Source: Oribacterium parvum ACB1 (GTDB lineage Bacteria; Bacillota; Clostridia; Lachnospirales; Lachnospiraceae). From it: a stretch of DNA of 64,000 nucleotides. Location: NCBI RefSeq assembly GCF_000238055.2, contig NZ_KE148312.1:751201-815200 (forward strand). The letters run 5' to 3'. The first letter of the stretch is position 1. Every line of letters begins with the position of its first letter. The position numbers were made by a program, and so were the translations under genes. This document shows, piece by piece, positions 1 through 10,524 of the stretch. Below the pieces are notes generated by a model. That model saw only the letters and a program-made list of their open reading frames with translations, had not been told where the DNA came from and made no database searches.

Positions 1-952
1 CCGCAACCGTATCAATAAAGCAGGAGCTAAGCTGATGGTAAGGCTTTCTGGCATTGGACTGCGTCGGCGTCGCCATGGTTACCTGATGCAGGCTCATAAT
101 GTCGTAAAATTCCTTGACATAGAAGGCACGGTTCTTTTCCTCCTTCATTGCAAGGTGCATGGCAATACCGAGGTACATCTCCTGCGGAGACTCGAGCGCG
201 ATATGCTGTCTGTCTCGAATGACATAACGGGAAAGAAGTAAGTCCAGTCCGGAGTAGGTGAAAAGGTCATTTCTTCCCTCGTCAATCACCTTTGCCAGCT
301 CTTCCACTTCTTCCTTCGTATAAGCTTCCAAAATATAGCTTCCGTAAAGTCCCTGCTCGGTCAAATAGCAAAGCTTCTCATAGAAGCCGTGAAGGGCACG
401 GCTCTCTTCCGTCCTCTTTAGTTCCTTATGGAAATGATAGGAAAGCAGTCTTCCCGCAATCTTCTCCCAGTTCGGCTCTTCCTGTGTGGTAAGCTCTGCC
501 GCCGCTCTTGTAAGAAGGGCGAGGCGCTTCGGAATTTCCTGTTCTCCCTTACTTAAGGAAAGATACTTTGCGGAAAGACGGGAGAGGTCATAATCCGGAA
601 AATCCTTCTGGATCTTCTTTAAAACTTCCTCAATGCCTTCTTCTCCGATTTCTTCCTTGATTCTCTGCCTTAAATGGCGAAGCAGAGTCCGCTTCTCTCT
701 ATAGAGGATATAGGCTCTTGCTACACGGTAGTCCCCGTTTTGCATGAGGGATTCCTCTACCGCATTTTGAATTTCCTCCACGGAAACACGGAACTTATCC
801 TCCAGAGCTTCCTCCACTTTTCCCAAAAGAAAGTGGAGCTTCTCCGCCTCTACTGCAATTCCCTCCGAGAGAAAGGCCTTCTCCATGGCTTTTTCGATCT
901 TCTCTCCTCTGTAATCCTCTTCTCCGAGTCCCCTCTTAATGATTGTTTTCAT
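1..952 (-). CDS. nrdA: ribonucleoside-diphosphate reductase alpha subunit (class I, NrdA-type), partial
   Basis: Large subunit of class I ribonucleotide reductase, which reduces ribonucleotides to deoxyribonucleotides. Only the N-terminal ~317 codons are visible; the gene runs off the left edge of the window. Translation from the ATG at 952 begins MKTIIKRGLGEEDYRGEK, an ATP-cone start, and residues near the window edge read SNARKPYHQLSSCFIDTV. That matches the NrdA segment carrying the N-terminal active-site redox cysteine (QLSSC in the family). Upstream lie a ~280-nt leader and two NrdR-box-like sites at 1233-1280. The class I assignment rests on this segment; the C-terminal cysteines and the beta-subunit gene are outside the window. 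Confidence 0.88.
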   Translation of the reverse strand, partial: MKTIIKRGLGEEDYRGEKIEKAMEKAFLSEGIAVEAEKLHFLLGKVEEALEDKFRVSVEEIQNAVEESLMQNGDYRVARAYILYREKRTLLRHLRQRIKEEIGEEGIEEVLKKIQKDFPDYDLSRLSAKYLSLSKGEQEIPKRLALLTRAAAELTTQEEPNWEKIAGRLLSYHFHKELKRTEESRALHGFYEKLCYLTEQGLYGSYILEAYTKEEVEELAKVIDEGRNDLFTYSGLDLLLSRYVIRDRQHIALESPQEMYLGIAMHLAMKEEKNRAFYVKEFYDIMSLHQVTMATPTQSNARKPYHQLSSCFIDTVA

Positions 953-1232
953 TTAAACCGCTTTCTTTATCTGATGTCCACTCGATTTTGTAATCCATTC
1001 TTTACGCTTGCCTACGATTTTCCGGTGATGCGCGTTTGGGCAGTATTCCTTGCCTTATTTTTTCGCACTCTCCCAATTACTTTAAAAATACTTATTCTGC
1101 TTCAACAGACCGAGCAGTTTTTTTGAAAAAATATTTCCTAAAAGTCGGGCATAATGGCAAAAAAATACAGCTATAAGCAGTAAACAGGGCTGTAAAAGGG
1201 TTCTTTTTAAATACGGAAGTAATTCCCTAAAA
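953..1232. other. long untranslated leader of nrdA
   Basis: About 280 bp between the NrdR-like boxes and the reductase start hold no convincing gene. The minus-strand ORF here lacks a Shine-Dalgarno sequence and coding character. I recognise no riboswitch class in it. Confidence 0.35.
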
Positions 1233-1280
1233 ATACAAAATCTTGTGTCCGTTAATTGGCACCAACACAATATAGCAAGG
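1233..1280 (-). promoter_or_regulatory. tandem NrdR-box-like operators
   Basis: Two 16-bp sites resemble the NrdR consensus ACACWATATATWGTGT. On the minus strand, 1248-1233 matches 13 of 16 positions and 1280-1265 matches 11 of 16, including an unbroken TATATTGTGT half. Their starts are 32 bp apart, about three helical turns, which is the spacing known for NrdR box pairs. They lie upstream of the reductase gene. Site matches and spacing are seen directly; NrdR binding is inferred. Confidence 0.6.
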
Positions 1281-1333
1281 ATTTGCATTTTTCTCAAGGA
1301 CTTTTTATATAGAAACAAACTACAATTTTTTAT

Positions 1334-1371
1334 AAAAAATCCCGATACCGCATTTTGCAATGGGCATCGGG
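1334..1371 (-). terminator. intrinsic terminator
   Basis: On the minus strand a CCCGAT/ATCGGG stem (arms 1366-1371 and 1341-1346) is followed by a run of T (A run 1334-1339 on plus). It sits just downstream of the small gene ending at 1387. Confidence 0.65.
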
Positions 1372-1386
1372 GTTGCAGCGTCTTTT

Positions 1387-1737
1387 TTAGGAAAGCAATG
1401 CAGTCTTATTAGCTAAAATTAGCTTAGCGATTTGACACGCCTCGCAAATGCAAGTCTCCTCGCCCTTTTCCTTTGCTTCCTTGGCAGCCTTCAAAATGGC
1501 TGCGGCCTTCTCTTCACCAAAAATCTGCCTTCCATGCTCGCTTCCCGCAAAAGCAATTAAATCATCAATGCTTGTGATGTCCTCTTCCAGTTCCTTTAAA
1601 AGCGCTTCTACTTTACCCTTTTCGTCCGCAGTTCCATAGGCCTCCAGATAGGCTTGCACCGCTTCTCTGCCTTCCGGACAAAGACTGTTGGCCGTAAGCA
1701 ACTTTTCCACTTTCTGTTTTACTTCCATTTTCGTCAT
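1387..1737 (-). CDS. small conserved Lachnospiraceae protein with CxC-x2-C motif
   Basis: A 116-residue acidic, helical protein. The start is the ATG at 1737 because AGGAGG lies six bases upstream; an in-frame upstream start has no ribosome-binding site. Residues 50-70 contain DLIAFAGSEHGRQIFGEE, and the C-terminal part contains CICEACQIAKLIL, a Cys motif that could bind metal. Similar small proteins are common in Lachnospiraceae and are often labelled 'molecular chaperone Hsp90' in databases, although nothing resembling the Hsp90 ATPase is present. The function is unknown to me. A candidate extended -10 (TATACT, 1790-1795) lies upstream and a terminator follows, so it is probably monocistronic. 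Confidence 0.75.
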   Translation of the reverse strand: MTKMEVKQKVEKLLTANSLCPEGREAVQAYLEAYGTADEKGKVEALLKELEEDITSIDDLIAFAGSEHGRQIFGEEKAAAILKAAKEAKEKGEETCICEACQIAKLILANKTALLS

Positions 1738-1789
1738 ATGCTCCTCCTTGATAAACAACTCGAATAGCACTTTTTACTACTATCTGTAC

Positions 1790-1795
1790 AGTATA
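1790..1795 (-). promoter_or_regulatory. candidate -10 (TATACT, extended TGG)
   Basis: The minus-strand string ATGGTATACT gives an extended -10 about 50 nt upstream of the start at 1737. The -35 is weak. Confidence 0.35.
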
Positions 1796-2138
1796 CCATC
1801 AAAACTTCTCAGATATAATACTGCTACTAATATCTATCTTTTGCACAAACGAGATACCACACGCTATACGAGCGATACTCGTTAAGAATAAGAATGCAAA
1901 TCACCCAGCATACTCCGAACAAATTTCTCCATGGCATTCAGAGTTTATAACGAAAATAGACTGATTCGAGAAAGATGGGTTTTTGTAAGTTGATGTTGTA
2001 AAGTGGTACTAGGTGAGATACAATTCTAATTTCGACAGTTTATCAAGATTCAAGGGCTCATAAACGGCGTAATAACGCCATTTATGAACTCTTATTTTCT
2101 TTCTGAATTCTAGCAATATTTCTACTTTCTTGTTACGG
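1796..2138. other. intergenic remnant and probable IS right end
   Basis: No convincing gene. The part near 2030-2138 probably is the right end of the IS whose truncated transposase follows, but I could not pair terminal inverted repeats because the left end is missing. Confidence 0.3.
2054..2091. repeat. hairpin downstream of the transposase remnant
   Basis: Arms 2058-2070 and 2075-2087 pair at 12 of 13 positions around an AATA loop. No T run follows on either strand, so this is a structured IS end or a weak terminator, not a typical intrinsic terminator. Confidence 0.5.
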
Positions 2139-2757
2139 TCAAAATTTTTTTATTTCTCTTTGAGGTACAATCTTGTAATCCGTTCTGAAACCAAATGTGT
2201 CGTGGAGTTTATCTGTAAGGTCGGTTCGGGTATACTCCGGGATATATCCTTCCCCGGAAGCTATCAGCATGTTCATTTCTTTCAGTGTTCTTATAATGCT
2301 TTCAGTGGTATAACTCTCACCTAACTTCTTCTCCAGAATACGATAAAGAATCAGCGCAGTGAAGCAGGTAATGGAATGTACTGTGATTCGATCTTTTCTG
2401 CTAAGATATACGGGTCTGACTTGGAATTCACTCTTCATAATCCGAAAGCATTCTTCAATCTGCCATCGCTTTTGATTGATACTTATAATCGTTGCTACAT
2501 CATCTTCTAGGTTTGTACATATGGCATGGAAACCGTCATAGCGTTCCTCCTCTGTGGCAACATCTTCATCTATCAAAGGAATCATCTTGTCTGCAAGCTC
2601 ACCGTCAGAAGTACAGTGGTCTTGACGGATAAAACGCTTGGGATCGTTCGGCAGTTTTTTGTTTAGAGAAGAAGGATTTTCCACAAGTTTTTCAGCACGT
2701 TCAAGCTGACGGTTTCGTATCTTTCTCATATAGTCCCGATATTGAAAGGAGAAAGTG
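2139..2757 (-). pseudogene. IS1634-type (IS4 superfamily) transposase, C-terminal fragment
   Basis: Roughly 200 residues with the look of the C-terminal third of IS1634-family DDE transposases: YRDYMRKIRNRQ, KRWQIEECFRIMKSEF (the catalytic glutamate region), RVKE-type spacing and a C-terminal FGFRTDYKIV. The expected N-terminal ~350 residues are missing. Upstream of YRDYMRK the frame runs straight into CRISPR repeat DNA at 2758 and is not transposase. The element is therefore broken, and its left end and terminal repeat are lost at the CRISPR junction. Confidence 0.8.
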
Positions 2758-2846
2758 GGATCACCCCCGCATACACGGGACAAATAACCCTTGTCCGGAT
2801 GCTCCAGCGTAAAAGTGAGGATCACCCCCGCATACGCGGGACAAAT
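2758..2846 (-). CRISPR. detached, degenerate leader-distal CRISPR repeats (2 repeats, 1 spacer)
   Basis: Repeats at 2758-2785 and 2819-2846 flank one 33-bp spacer, with the same 61-bp period as the main array. Both have CACCCCC where the consensus has CATCCCC, and the first also has ACACGGG for ACGCGGG. Degeneracy is expected at the oldest, leader-distal end. They are separated from the main array by 375 bp. Confidence 0.9.
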
Positions 2847-3012
2847 CAAAATAGAAACTACGGAAGTCTTGCCAGAAGGAGGACAGCAGTATACAATCCC
2901 AATGATGCTTTGCGTCGGTAGAAAAAAAGGATGTTTAGAACTGTTTGGAGAATAGACAAGAGTGGCGCTATGCCGAGATTTATAACCGCTTATAGGATAG
3001 GAGGTTAATGGA
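2847..3012 (+). pseudogene. fragments of mobile-element-like small genes
   Basis: Plus-strand translation after the degenerate repeat gives an open frame ending PMMLCVGRKKGCLELFGE at a stop at 2960-2962. An overlapping short frame, starting TTG at 2945, reads ENRQEWRYAEIYNRL and stops just before the ribosome-binding site of the next ORF. This looks like the tail of a tightly packed phage or conjugative-element gene cluster. I cannot name a family. Confidence 0.4.
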
Positions 3013-3207
3013 ATGTTTAAGTTATTTGATAAGGTTAGAGTAAAGAAGAAGAATATTACTGGAGTGGTTGTTGATGTAACCCGACAAGGGGAAAGACAGT
3101 GCTTTGTAGTTGAGGCTGATAATAGAGGCAAGATTGAAGGAGGGATAGGGGGAGAAAGCGACTACGCTATTCTTGATTGTATGTCCGAAGAACTCGAACA
3201 TATTTAA
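3013..3207 (+). CDS. small hypothetical protein inside the CRISPR locus, mobile-element-like
   Basis: A 64-residue ORF with a strong AGGAGG eight bases before its ATG. It begins MFKLFDKVRVKKKNITG and ends YAILDCMSEELEHI, a small beta-rich, SH3/KOW-like composition typical of small proteins in conjugative elements and phages. It lies on the opposite strand to the cas operon, between two degenerate repeats and the main array. Its upstream neighbours are gene fragments, so it is probably a passenger of the same inserted segment. Function unknown; an anti-CRISPR role is only speculation. Confidence 0.5.
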   Translation: MFKLFDKVRVKKKNITGVVVDVTRQGERQCFVVEADNRGKIEGGIGGESDYAILDCMSEELEHI

Positions 3208-3221
3208 CATTCTATACCATA

Positions 3222-5567
3222 GGATCATCCCCGCATACGCGGGACAAATTTTTTTCTTTTATATGCAGTGGAATTTTATCAAGGATTATCCCCGCATACG
3301 CGGGACAAATCCCTTCTTTTAATCTCATCCTCCATAGCCTGCGGAATCATCCCCGCATACGCGGGACAAATTCATAGTACACATAGAAACCCCGATAGTA
3401 AATAGGATCATCCCCGCATACGCGGGACAAATATAGAGCCAAAAGAAGAAAAGTAAAAAATTTTAGGATCATCCCCGCATACGCGGGACAAATATCAGTA
3501 GCTTCTGCAGGTCTGTAAATTTTATAGGATCATCCCCGCATACGCGGGACAAATAAAACTTGAAAGAAATTAGAAAACCTTTTTCTGGGATCATCCCCGC
3601 ATACGCGGGACAAATAGTGTCGGAGAAAGATTTATAGGAATTTCAAAGGGATCATCCCCGCATACGCGGGACAAATTTTAGACTTAGAAATGAAATGGCT
3701 TTTACCTCAGGATCATCCCCGCATACGCGGGACAAATAGCTTTTTTATAATCGTTCATACTTTCCGAATAGGATCATCCCCGCATACGCGGGACAAATTG
3801 CTGTGGGATATTTTGGCAGAGTCTACTCCGAGGATCATCCCCGCATACGCGGGACAAATTTTGTAAATACGTCCCCTGTTTTCATAAACCCAGGATCATC
3901 CCCGCATACGCGGGACAAATACCATACCGTCAATAATAAAATTATCTTGTGTAGGATCATCCCCGCATACGCGGGACAAATTTAGACTCTTTATATATGC
4001 AAAATATAGACAAGGGATCATCCCCGCATACGCGGGACAAATAGCGTTCTCAGTATGGCGATAGGGCTCGCCCTAGGATCATCCCCGCATACGCGGGACA
4101 AATGTTTTTAGGGGTACTTTTTCTTGCACAAACACAGGATCATCCCCGCATACGCGGGACAAATCGAAATGCAAACGTTATATGAGATTGCACAAGAGGA
4201 TCATCCCCGCATACGCGGGACAAATTCTGATTTACCTTGCAAGTACATAAAAAGGGCAGGATCATCCCCGCATACGCGGGACAAATCATAAATCTAAATT
4301 GTCAAGGTCAACTCCCGAAGGATCATCCCCGCATACGCGGGACAAATGGGATAATGGAAGCGACGGATATGGCTCTGTTAGGATCATCCCCGCATACGCG
4401 GGACAAATTGTTGGTGGAAGGGTTCACTGTCATTATTCCCGGGATCATCCCCGCATACGCGGGACAAATTAATACAGTCCGTGGGAGCGATATCGTAAAG
4501 CAGGATCATCCCCGCATACGCGGGACAAATTTGCATGGGCAGCCACAACAATGGGAGCGTGGAGGATCATCCCCGCATACGCGGGACAAATTAAAAAGTT
4601 TTTAATAAAATCCATGCTTAATGAGGATCATCCCCGCATACGCGGGACAAATTTTTAAAACCAAAGACGACAATCCACCCGACCAGGATCATCCCCGCAT
4701 ACGCGGGACAAATACGGGGATAAGAAGTATAAGGGTTATACGTCCAGGATCATCCCCGCATACGCGGGACAAATAAATTAAAAGAAAAACCCGGATAATC
4801 CACCCCGGGATCATCCCCGCATACGCGGGACAAATTCATAAATTCAATATTGTTTAAAAGTTCCGCCGGGATCATCCCCGCATACGCGGGACAAATGATA
4901 AAATGACTTGTTTAAGTTATGCTCTTAAAGGATCATCCCCGCATACGCGGGACAAATGCTTTTTAGACAGCGTCTTATCGGGACTTTCAAGGATCATCCC
5001 CGCATACGCGGGACAAATTATAATATTTTACGCAAGTAAACAAGGGGTGAAGGATCATCCCCGCATACGCGGGACAAATTGTATTTTTTGACAATTTTAC
5101 CTATACAATTCCAGGATCATCCCCGCATACGCGGGACAAATAAACAAATAAATTTAAAAAATTCTAAACGTTGGGGATCATCCCCGCATACGCGGGACAA
5201 ATTACAAGATTATAAAGATAAATTTGTAGGTGAGGGATCATCCCCGCATACGCGGGACAAATCGTCAACAATTGTAGGAGTATCTACAACGTCCAGGATC
5301 ATCCCCGCATACGCGGGACAAATTTTATTAGAAAATGCAAGATATTTACAAAGTTAGGATCATCCCCGCATACGCGGGACAAATTTTTAGATAAAGTTAA
5401 CAGAGAACGAGAAACAAGGATCATCCCCGCATACGCGGGACAAATCATCATCACTAAGAATAATATCCATTGCCTTAGGGATCATCCCCGCATACGCGGG
5501 ACAAATTAGTTTCGACATGATTAACGCCCCGAATGACAGGGATCATCCCCGCATACGCGGGACAAAT
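3222..5567 (-). CRISPR. type I-E CRISPR array, 39 repeats and 38 spacers
   Basis: Repeats of 28 bp start at 3222 and recur every 61 bp (33-bp spacers), with single-base departures near 5114 and 5235. The repeat has a CCCCGC/GCGGG hairpin. Read on the minus strand it ends GGGGATGATCC, like the known I-E repeats of streptococci and lactobacilli, so crRNAs are read from high to low coordinates with ATGATCC in the 5' handle. Repeats at 3283 and 3344 carry single substitutions near the distal end, while those near cas2 are identical. This supports a leader at the cas2 side. The many short ORFs crossing the array are artefacts of the repeat. Confidence 0.98.
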
Positions 5568-5595
5568 ACTTAAAGATCCCCTAAAATAAAGAGCC
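5568..5595 (-). promoter_or_regulatory. very short CRISPR leader/intergenic segment
   Basis: Only 28 bp separate the cas2 stop codon from the newest repeat. No separate promoter fits here. Leader function, if any, must extend into the 3' end of cas2, and pre-crRNA may be transcribed from the cas operon or from within cas2. Confidence 0.5.
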
Positions 5596-8078
<2,483 letters not shown>

Positions 8079-8079
<1 letters not shown>

Positions 8080-8831
8080 TATGCCTCCTCCAATGTTGAA
8101 AAAATATCATGTTCTGTATTTTCTACTCCTGAGTCTTTCTCTATCCCGCTTAAGACTTCGACAGAAATACAAGCTTCCTGCCTAAAGGCAAACTGTCTTC
8201 CCTTCTGCGAAAAAGAAACAGGAACATCTCTTCTTAGTTTCGATCTGATAATTTTTCCTTCCGCTAATATCTCCTCATCCGCATAGACTTCCAGAGATAT
8301 CTTCTCCCCAACTCCTTGTTTCCACTTCTTTTTTTTATACCAAGGAGCAGCCTGCCAAGGCAAATTTCTAAGGCTATTTAAAATATCTTCCGCACTTTCT
8401 CCTAAGAAAAAATCCACAGGAACAGGCAAGGATCGCCTTCCCATAAAAGGCTGAAAATAAGGGGATTTTATGGCTTTTATAAGAGTATCTACCAATTCGT
8501 CTTTACCGGAAATAGCAACAACAAAAAGAGCATCCTCCAAATAATAACGGTTCGTTACATACGTTCTTAACTCCGCTCCCGTGTCCTTATAGGATCTGGC
8601 AATATGGTAATCTCTCAATAAAGTCCCATCCTGATCTATCCGTACTGCAAATTTCAGTTTGGACAACTCTCTTAAATTCTCTGCCTCATCTCGTCTATAG
8701 CCTAAACAAGCTGCCAACAGTCCTATCACTGCACTTTTAGATGGATAGTAATCGGTATAACGAGTCTCAAAATGAGAAGATGTTCCGTAGGACTGAAGGG
8801 GTCCTGCAAATTTCAGCAAAATAGTCTTCAT
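8079..8831 (-). CDS. cas5e: Cascade subunit Cas5e (CasD)
   Basis: A 250-residue RAMP protein that caps the 5' handle of the crRNA in Cascade. It starts MKTILLKFAGPLQSYGTSSHF, the standard Cas5e N-terminus, and keeps the PSKSAVIGLLAACLG helix. It sits between cas7 and cas6e in the canonical I-E order. Confidence 0.95.
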
Positions 8832-8841
8832 CCTCTTCTCC

Positions 8842-9921
8842 TTATAAACGATTATCTAATTCTTCTCCTAAATCATGTAACAAATCAGACAAGCTAAGTT
8901 CCTCTTTCGCTCCCTCTAAGGAATGCCCCTCAGATAAGTTGAGGTAAAAAGAAATTTCTGGTTTTTCTACAAATCGTTGCACGTTCTTATGCTCTTTAAA
9001 CATAGCTTCTATAGACTCATTTACATAACCTTCCTGCGATAATTTTGTTTTAATCGCTGTCTCAAAAGCGCTAACAAAACTTACGGGGCGATCTTTCCTT
9101 AAGGATATTACAACGGAAGAGGGCACCGTCTGGTTTGCAAAGCTATTCATCTTTCCTGTAGGAAGAGAATTTAAGAAGGCTTCCACAAATAGCTTTGTTG
9201 CTTCAATGGTTTGACTTTTATTTTCATTTAATTGGTGATAAAACTCATGCAATGCCACATTTCCATATCGGTACAAAGTTGAAGAATTGTATTCTATAGT
9301 ACCTAACATTCCTGCCCCGGACTGATCCTCTTTTGACAAATCATCTAAGGCTGTATAAAAATCAAACTCAGATTGTACTCCATGGGTAGAAATAGCATGG
9401 GCAATTTGAGCAGAAGCATCTTCATTTAAGCTTGCATCATCTGCCACCATGCGACCAAACAGGGCAATATCGATTGCAATATTGCTGTTTAATATCTCCT
9501 GAAGTACTTTCTTGTCTAAATTATCCTTAACTGCTTCTTTTGCCAAATTATCAGCCTGTTCTTTCCCTAAGAAAAATAAAGCTTTTACTCTGTTATCTTT
9601 CGTTGTGGAAATTCCTGCTGCATTAAAGGTCTTTACAGATTTATTGACTGCATCCTCCATGGAAAGTTCCGGTTTAAGTTCTCTGATTTTTTCTGCAAGA
9701 AAACTCACTACATCTAAGCTACGCACTCCCACATTGGATAGATTTCCGTTTTCCTTAAAGTAATCTCGCATTGCTTTTTTCCATGACTGGGAGCTAACTC
9801 TTGCTCTTCTTACTCCACCATAAACCGCCGTCTTGGGACTACCTGTATCATCTCTATTGATATTAGAGGGTGGAAGGGTTTGAATTACATGGATGTCTAA
9901 AAATAACTTTTCTTTACTCAT
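8842..9921 (-). CDS. cas7e: Cascade backbone subunit Cas7e (CasC/Cse4)
   Basis: Forms the helical backbone that holds crRNA. The 359-residue protein starts with HVIQTLPPSNINRDDTGSPK and contains GGVRRARVSSQSWKKAMR, the conserved N-terminal block of Cse4. The gene overlaps the cse2 end by eight bases. Confidence 0.96.
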   Translation of the reverse strand: MSKEKLFLDIHVIQTLPPSNINRDDTGSPKTAVYGGVRRARVSSQSWKKAMRDYFKENGNLSNVGVRSLDVVSFLAEKIRELKPELSMEDAVNKSVKTFNAAGISTTKDNRVKALFFLGKEQADNLAKEAVKDNLDKKVLQEILNSNIAIDIALFGRMVADDASLNEDASAQIAHAISTHGVQSEFDFYTALDDLSKEDQSGAGMLGTIEYNSSTLYRYGNVALHEFYHQLNENKSQTIEATKLFVEAFLNSLPTGKMNSFANQTVPSSVVISLRKDRPVSFVSAFETAIKTKLSQEGYVNESIEAMFKEHKNVQRFVEKPEISFYLNLSEGHSLEGAKEELSLSDLLHDLGEELDNRL

Positions 9922-10516
9922 TTGTGTTCTCCTTTTCTACAGTACTTTTTTGAAATGATTGATAATAGGCTCTTGCCCAATCCATCAGGATATTGTCCCG
10001 CTTTCCTTTTTGCATCCAGAACAAATCATTTGCCAATTTAGGGTAATTCACGGATGGATTTGCTGCATTTGCCTTTAAAATTTTTATCATTTGTCTAAGG
10101 TAGTGGGATAACTCCTCAAAACTTCCGGCTGTAACCATAGTATTAAAGCGCTCATCCATAGCTTTTGTCTTACTTTCATCTCCACGAAGAGCCCGCAAGC
10201 TTTCTCCGATATTTCGAGTAGATTTTTCCTCTCCTCTTTCCAGCTTTGAGGATCCCTGCTGCATTAAAGCATAAATCTGTAAACTAAGATAAATTGCATT
10301 TTCCTCGGCTGTTACCCTCGCTTTATTCCCCAAATATTCCTCCGGGAGATTTGCAAAAAGTAAGGGCCAGACCTGCGGAGCATTAGCCAGTTCTTTTCCT
10401 ATTGAATCTCTAATTCCTGCCAGTAAGGCTTTTCCACTTCCAAGGTTTTTGATAGGCTCAATTTCTGCAATGATCTTTCTCATCACTGCATCTATTGATT
10501 TTCTTTCTTCATCCAT
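9914..10516 (-). CDS. cse2: Cascade small subunit Cse2 (CasB)
   Basis: A 200-residue, helical, charged protein in the Cse2 position of the operon; two copies stabilise the R-loop in known Cascade complexes. Sequence features (ALRGDESKTKAMDERFNTM, NYPKLANDLFWMQ) and the short gap after cse1 support the call. The family is poorly conserved, so context carries much of the weight. Confidence 0.92.
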   Translation of the reverse strand: MDEERKSIDAVMRKIIAEIEPIKNLGSGKALLAGIRDSIGKELANAPQVWPLLFANLPEEYLGNKARVTAEENAIYLSLQIYALMQQGSSKLERGEEKSTRNIGESLRALRGDESKTKAMDERFNTMVTAGSFEELSHYLRQMIKILKANAANPSVNYPKLANDLFWMQKGKRDNILMDWARAYYQSFQKSTVEKENTNE

Positions 10517-10524
10517 AGTTCCTC

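Noticed and set aside
1082-1130. Possible terminator CTGCT/AGCAG with T run on the plus strand
   Set aside because: The stem is only five pairs with a large loop, and no plus-strand gene ends nearby.
1082-1360. 92-residue minus-strand ORF in the nrdA leader
   Set aside because: No ribosome-binding site; it crosses the NrdR-like boxes and the terminator of the next gene.
2758-3131. N-terminal extension of the transposase ORF
   Set aside because: It translates CRISPR repeats and unrelated DNA; transposase similarity ends at about 2757.
3177-5357. Plus-strand ORFs rich in HPRIRGTN and IIPAYAGQI
   Set aside because: They are translations of the CRISPR repeat in different frames.
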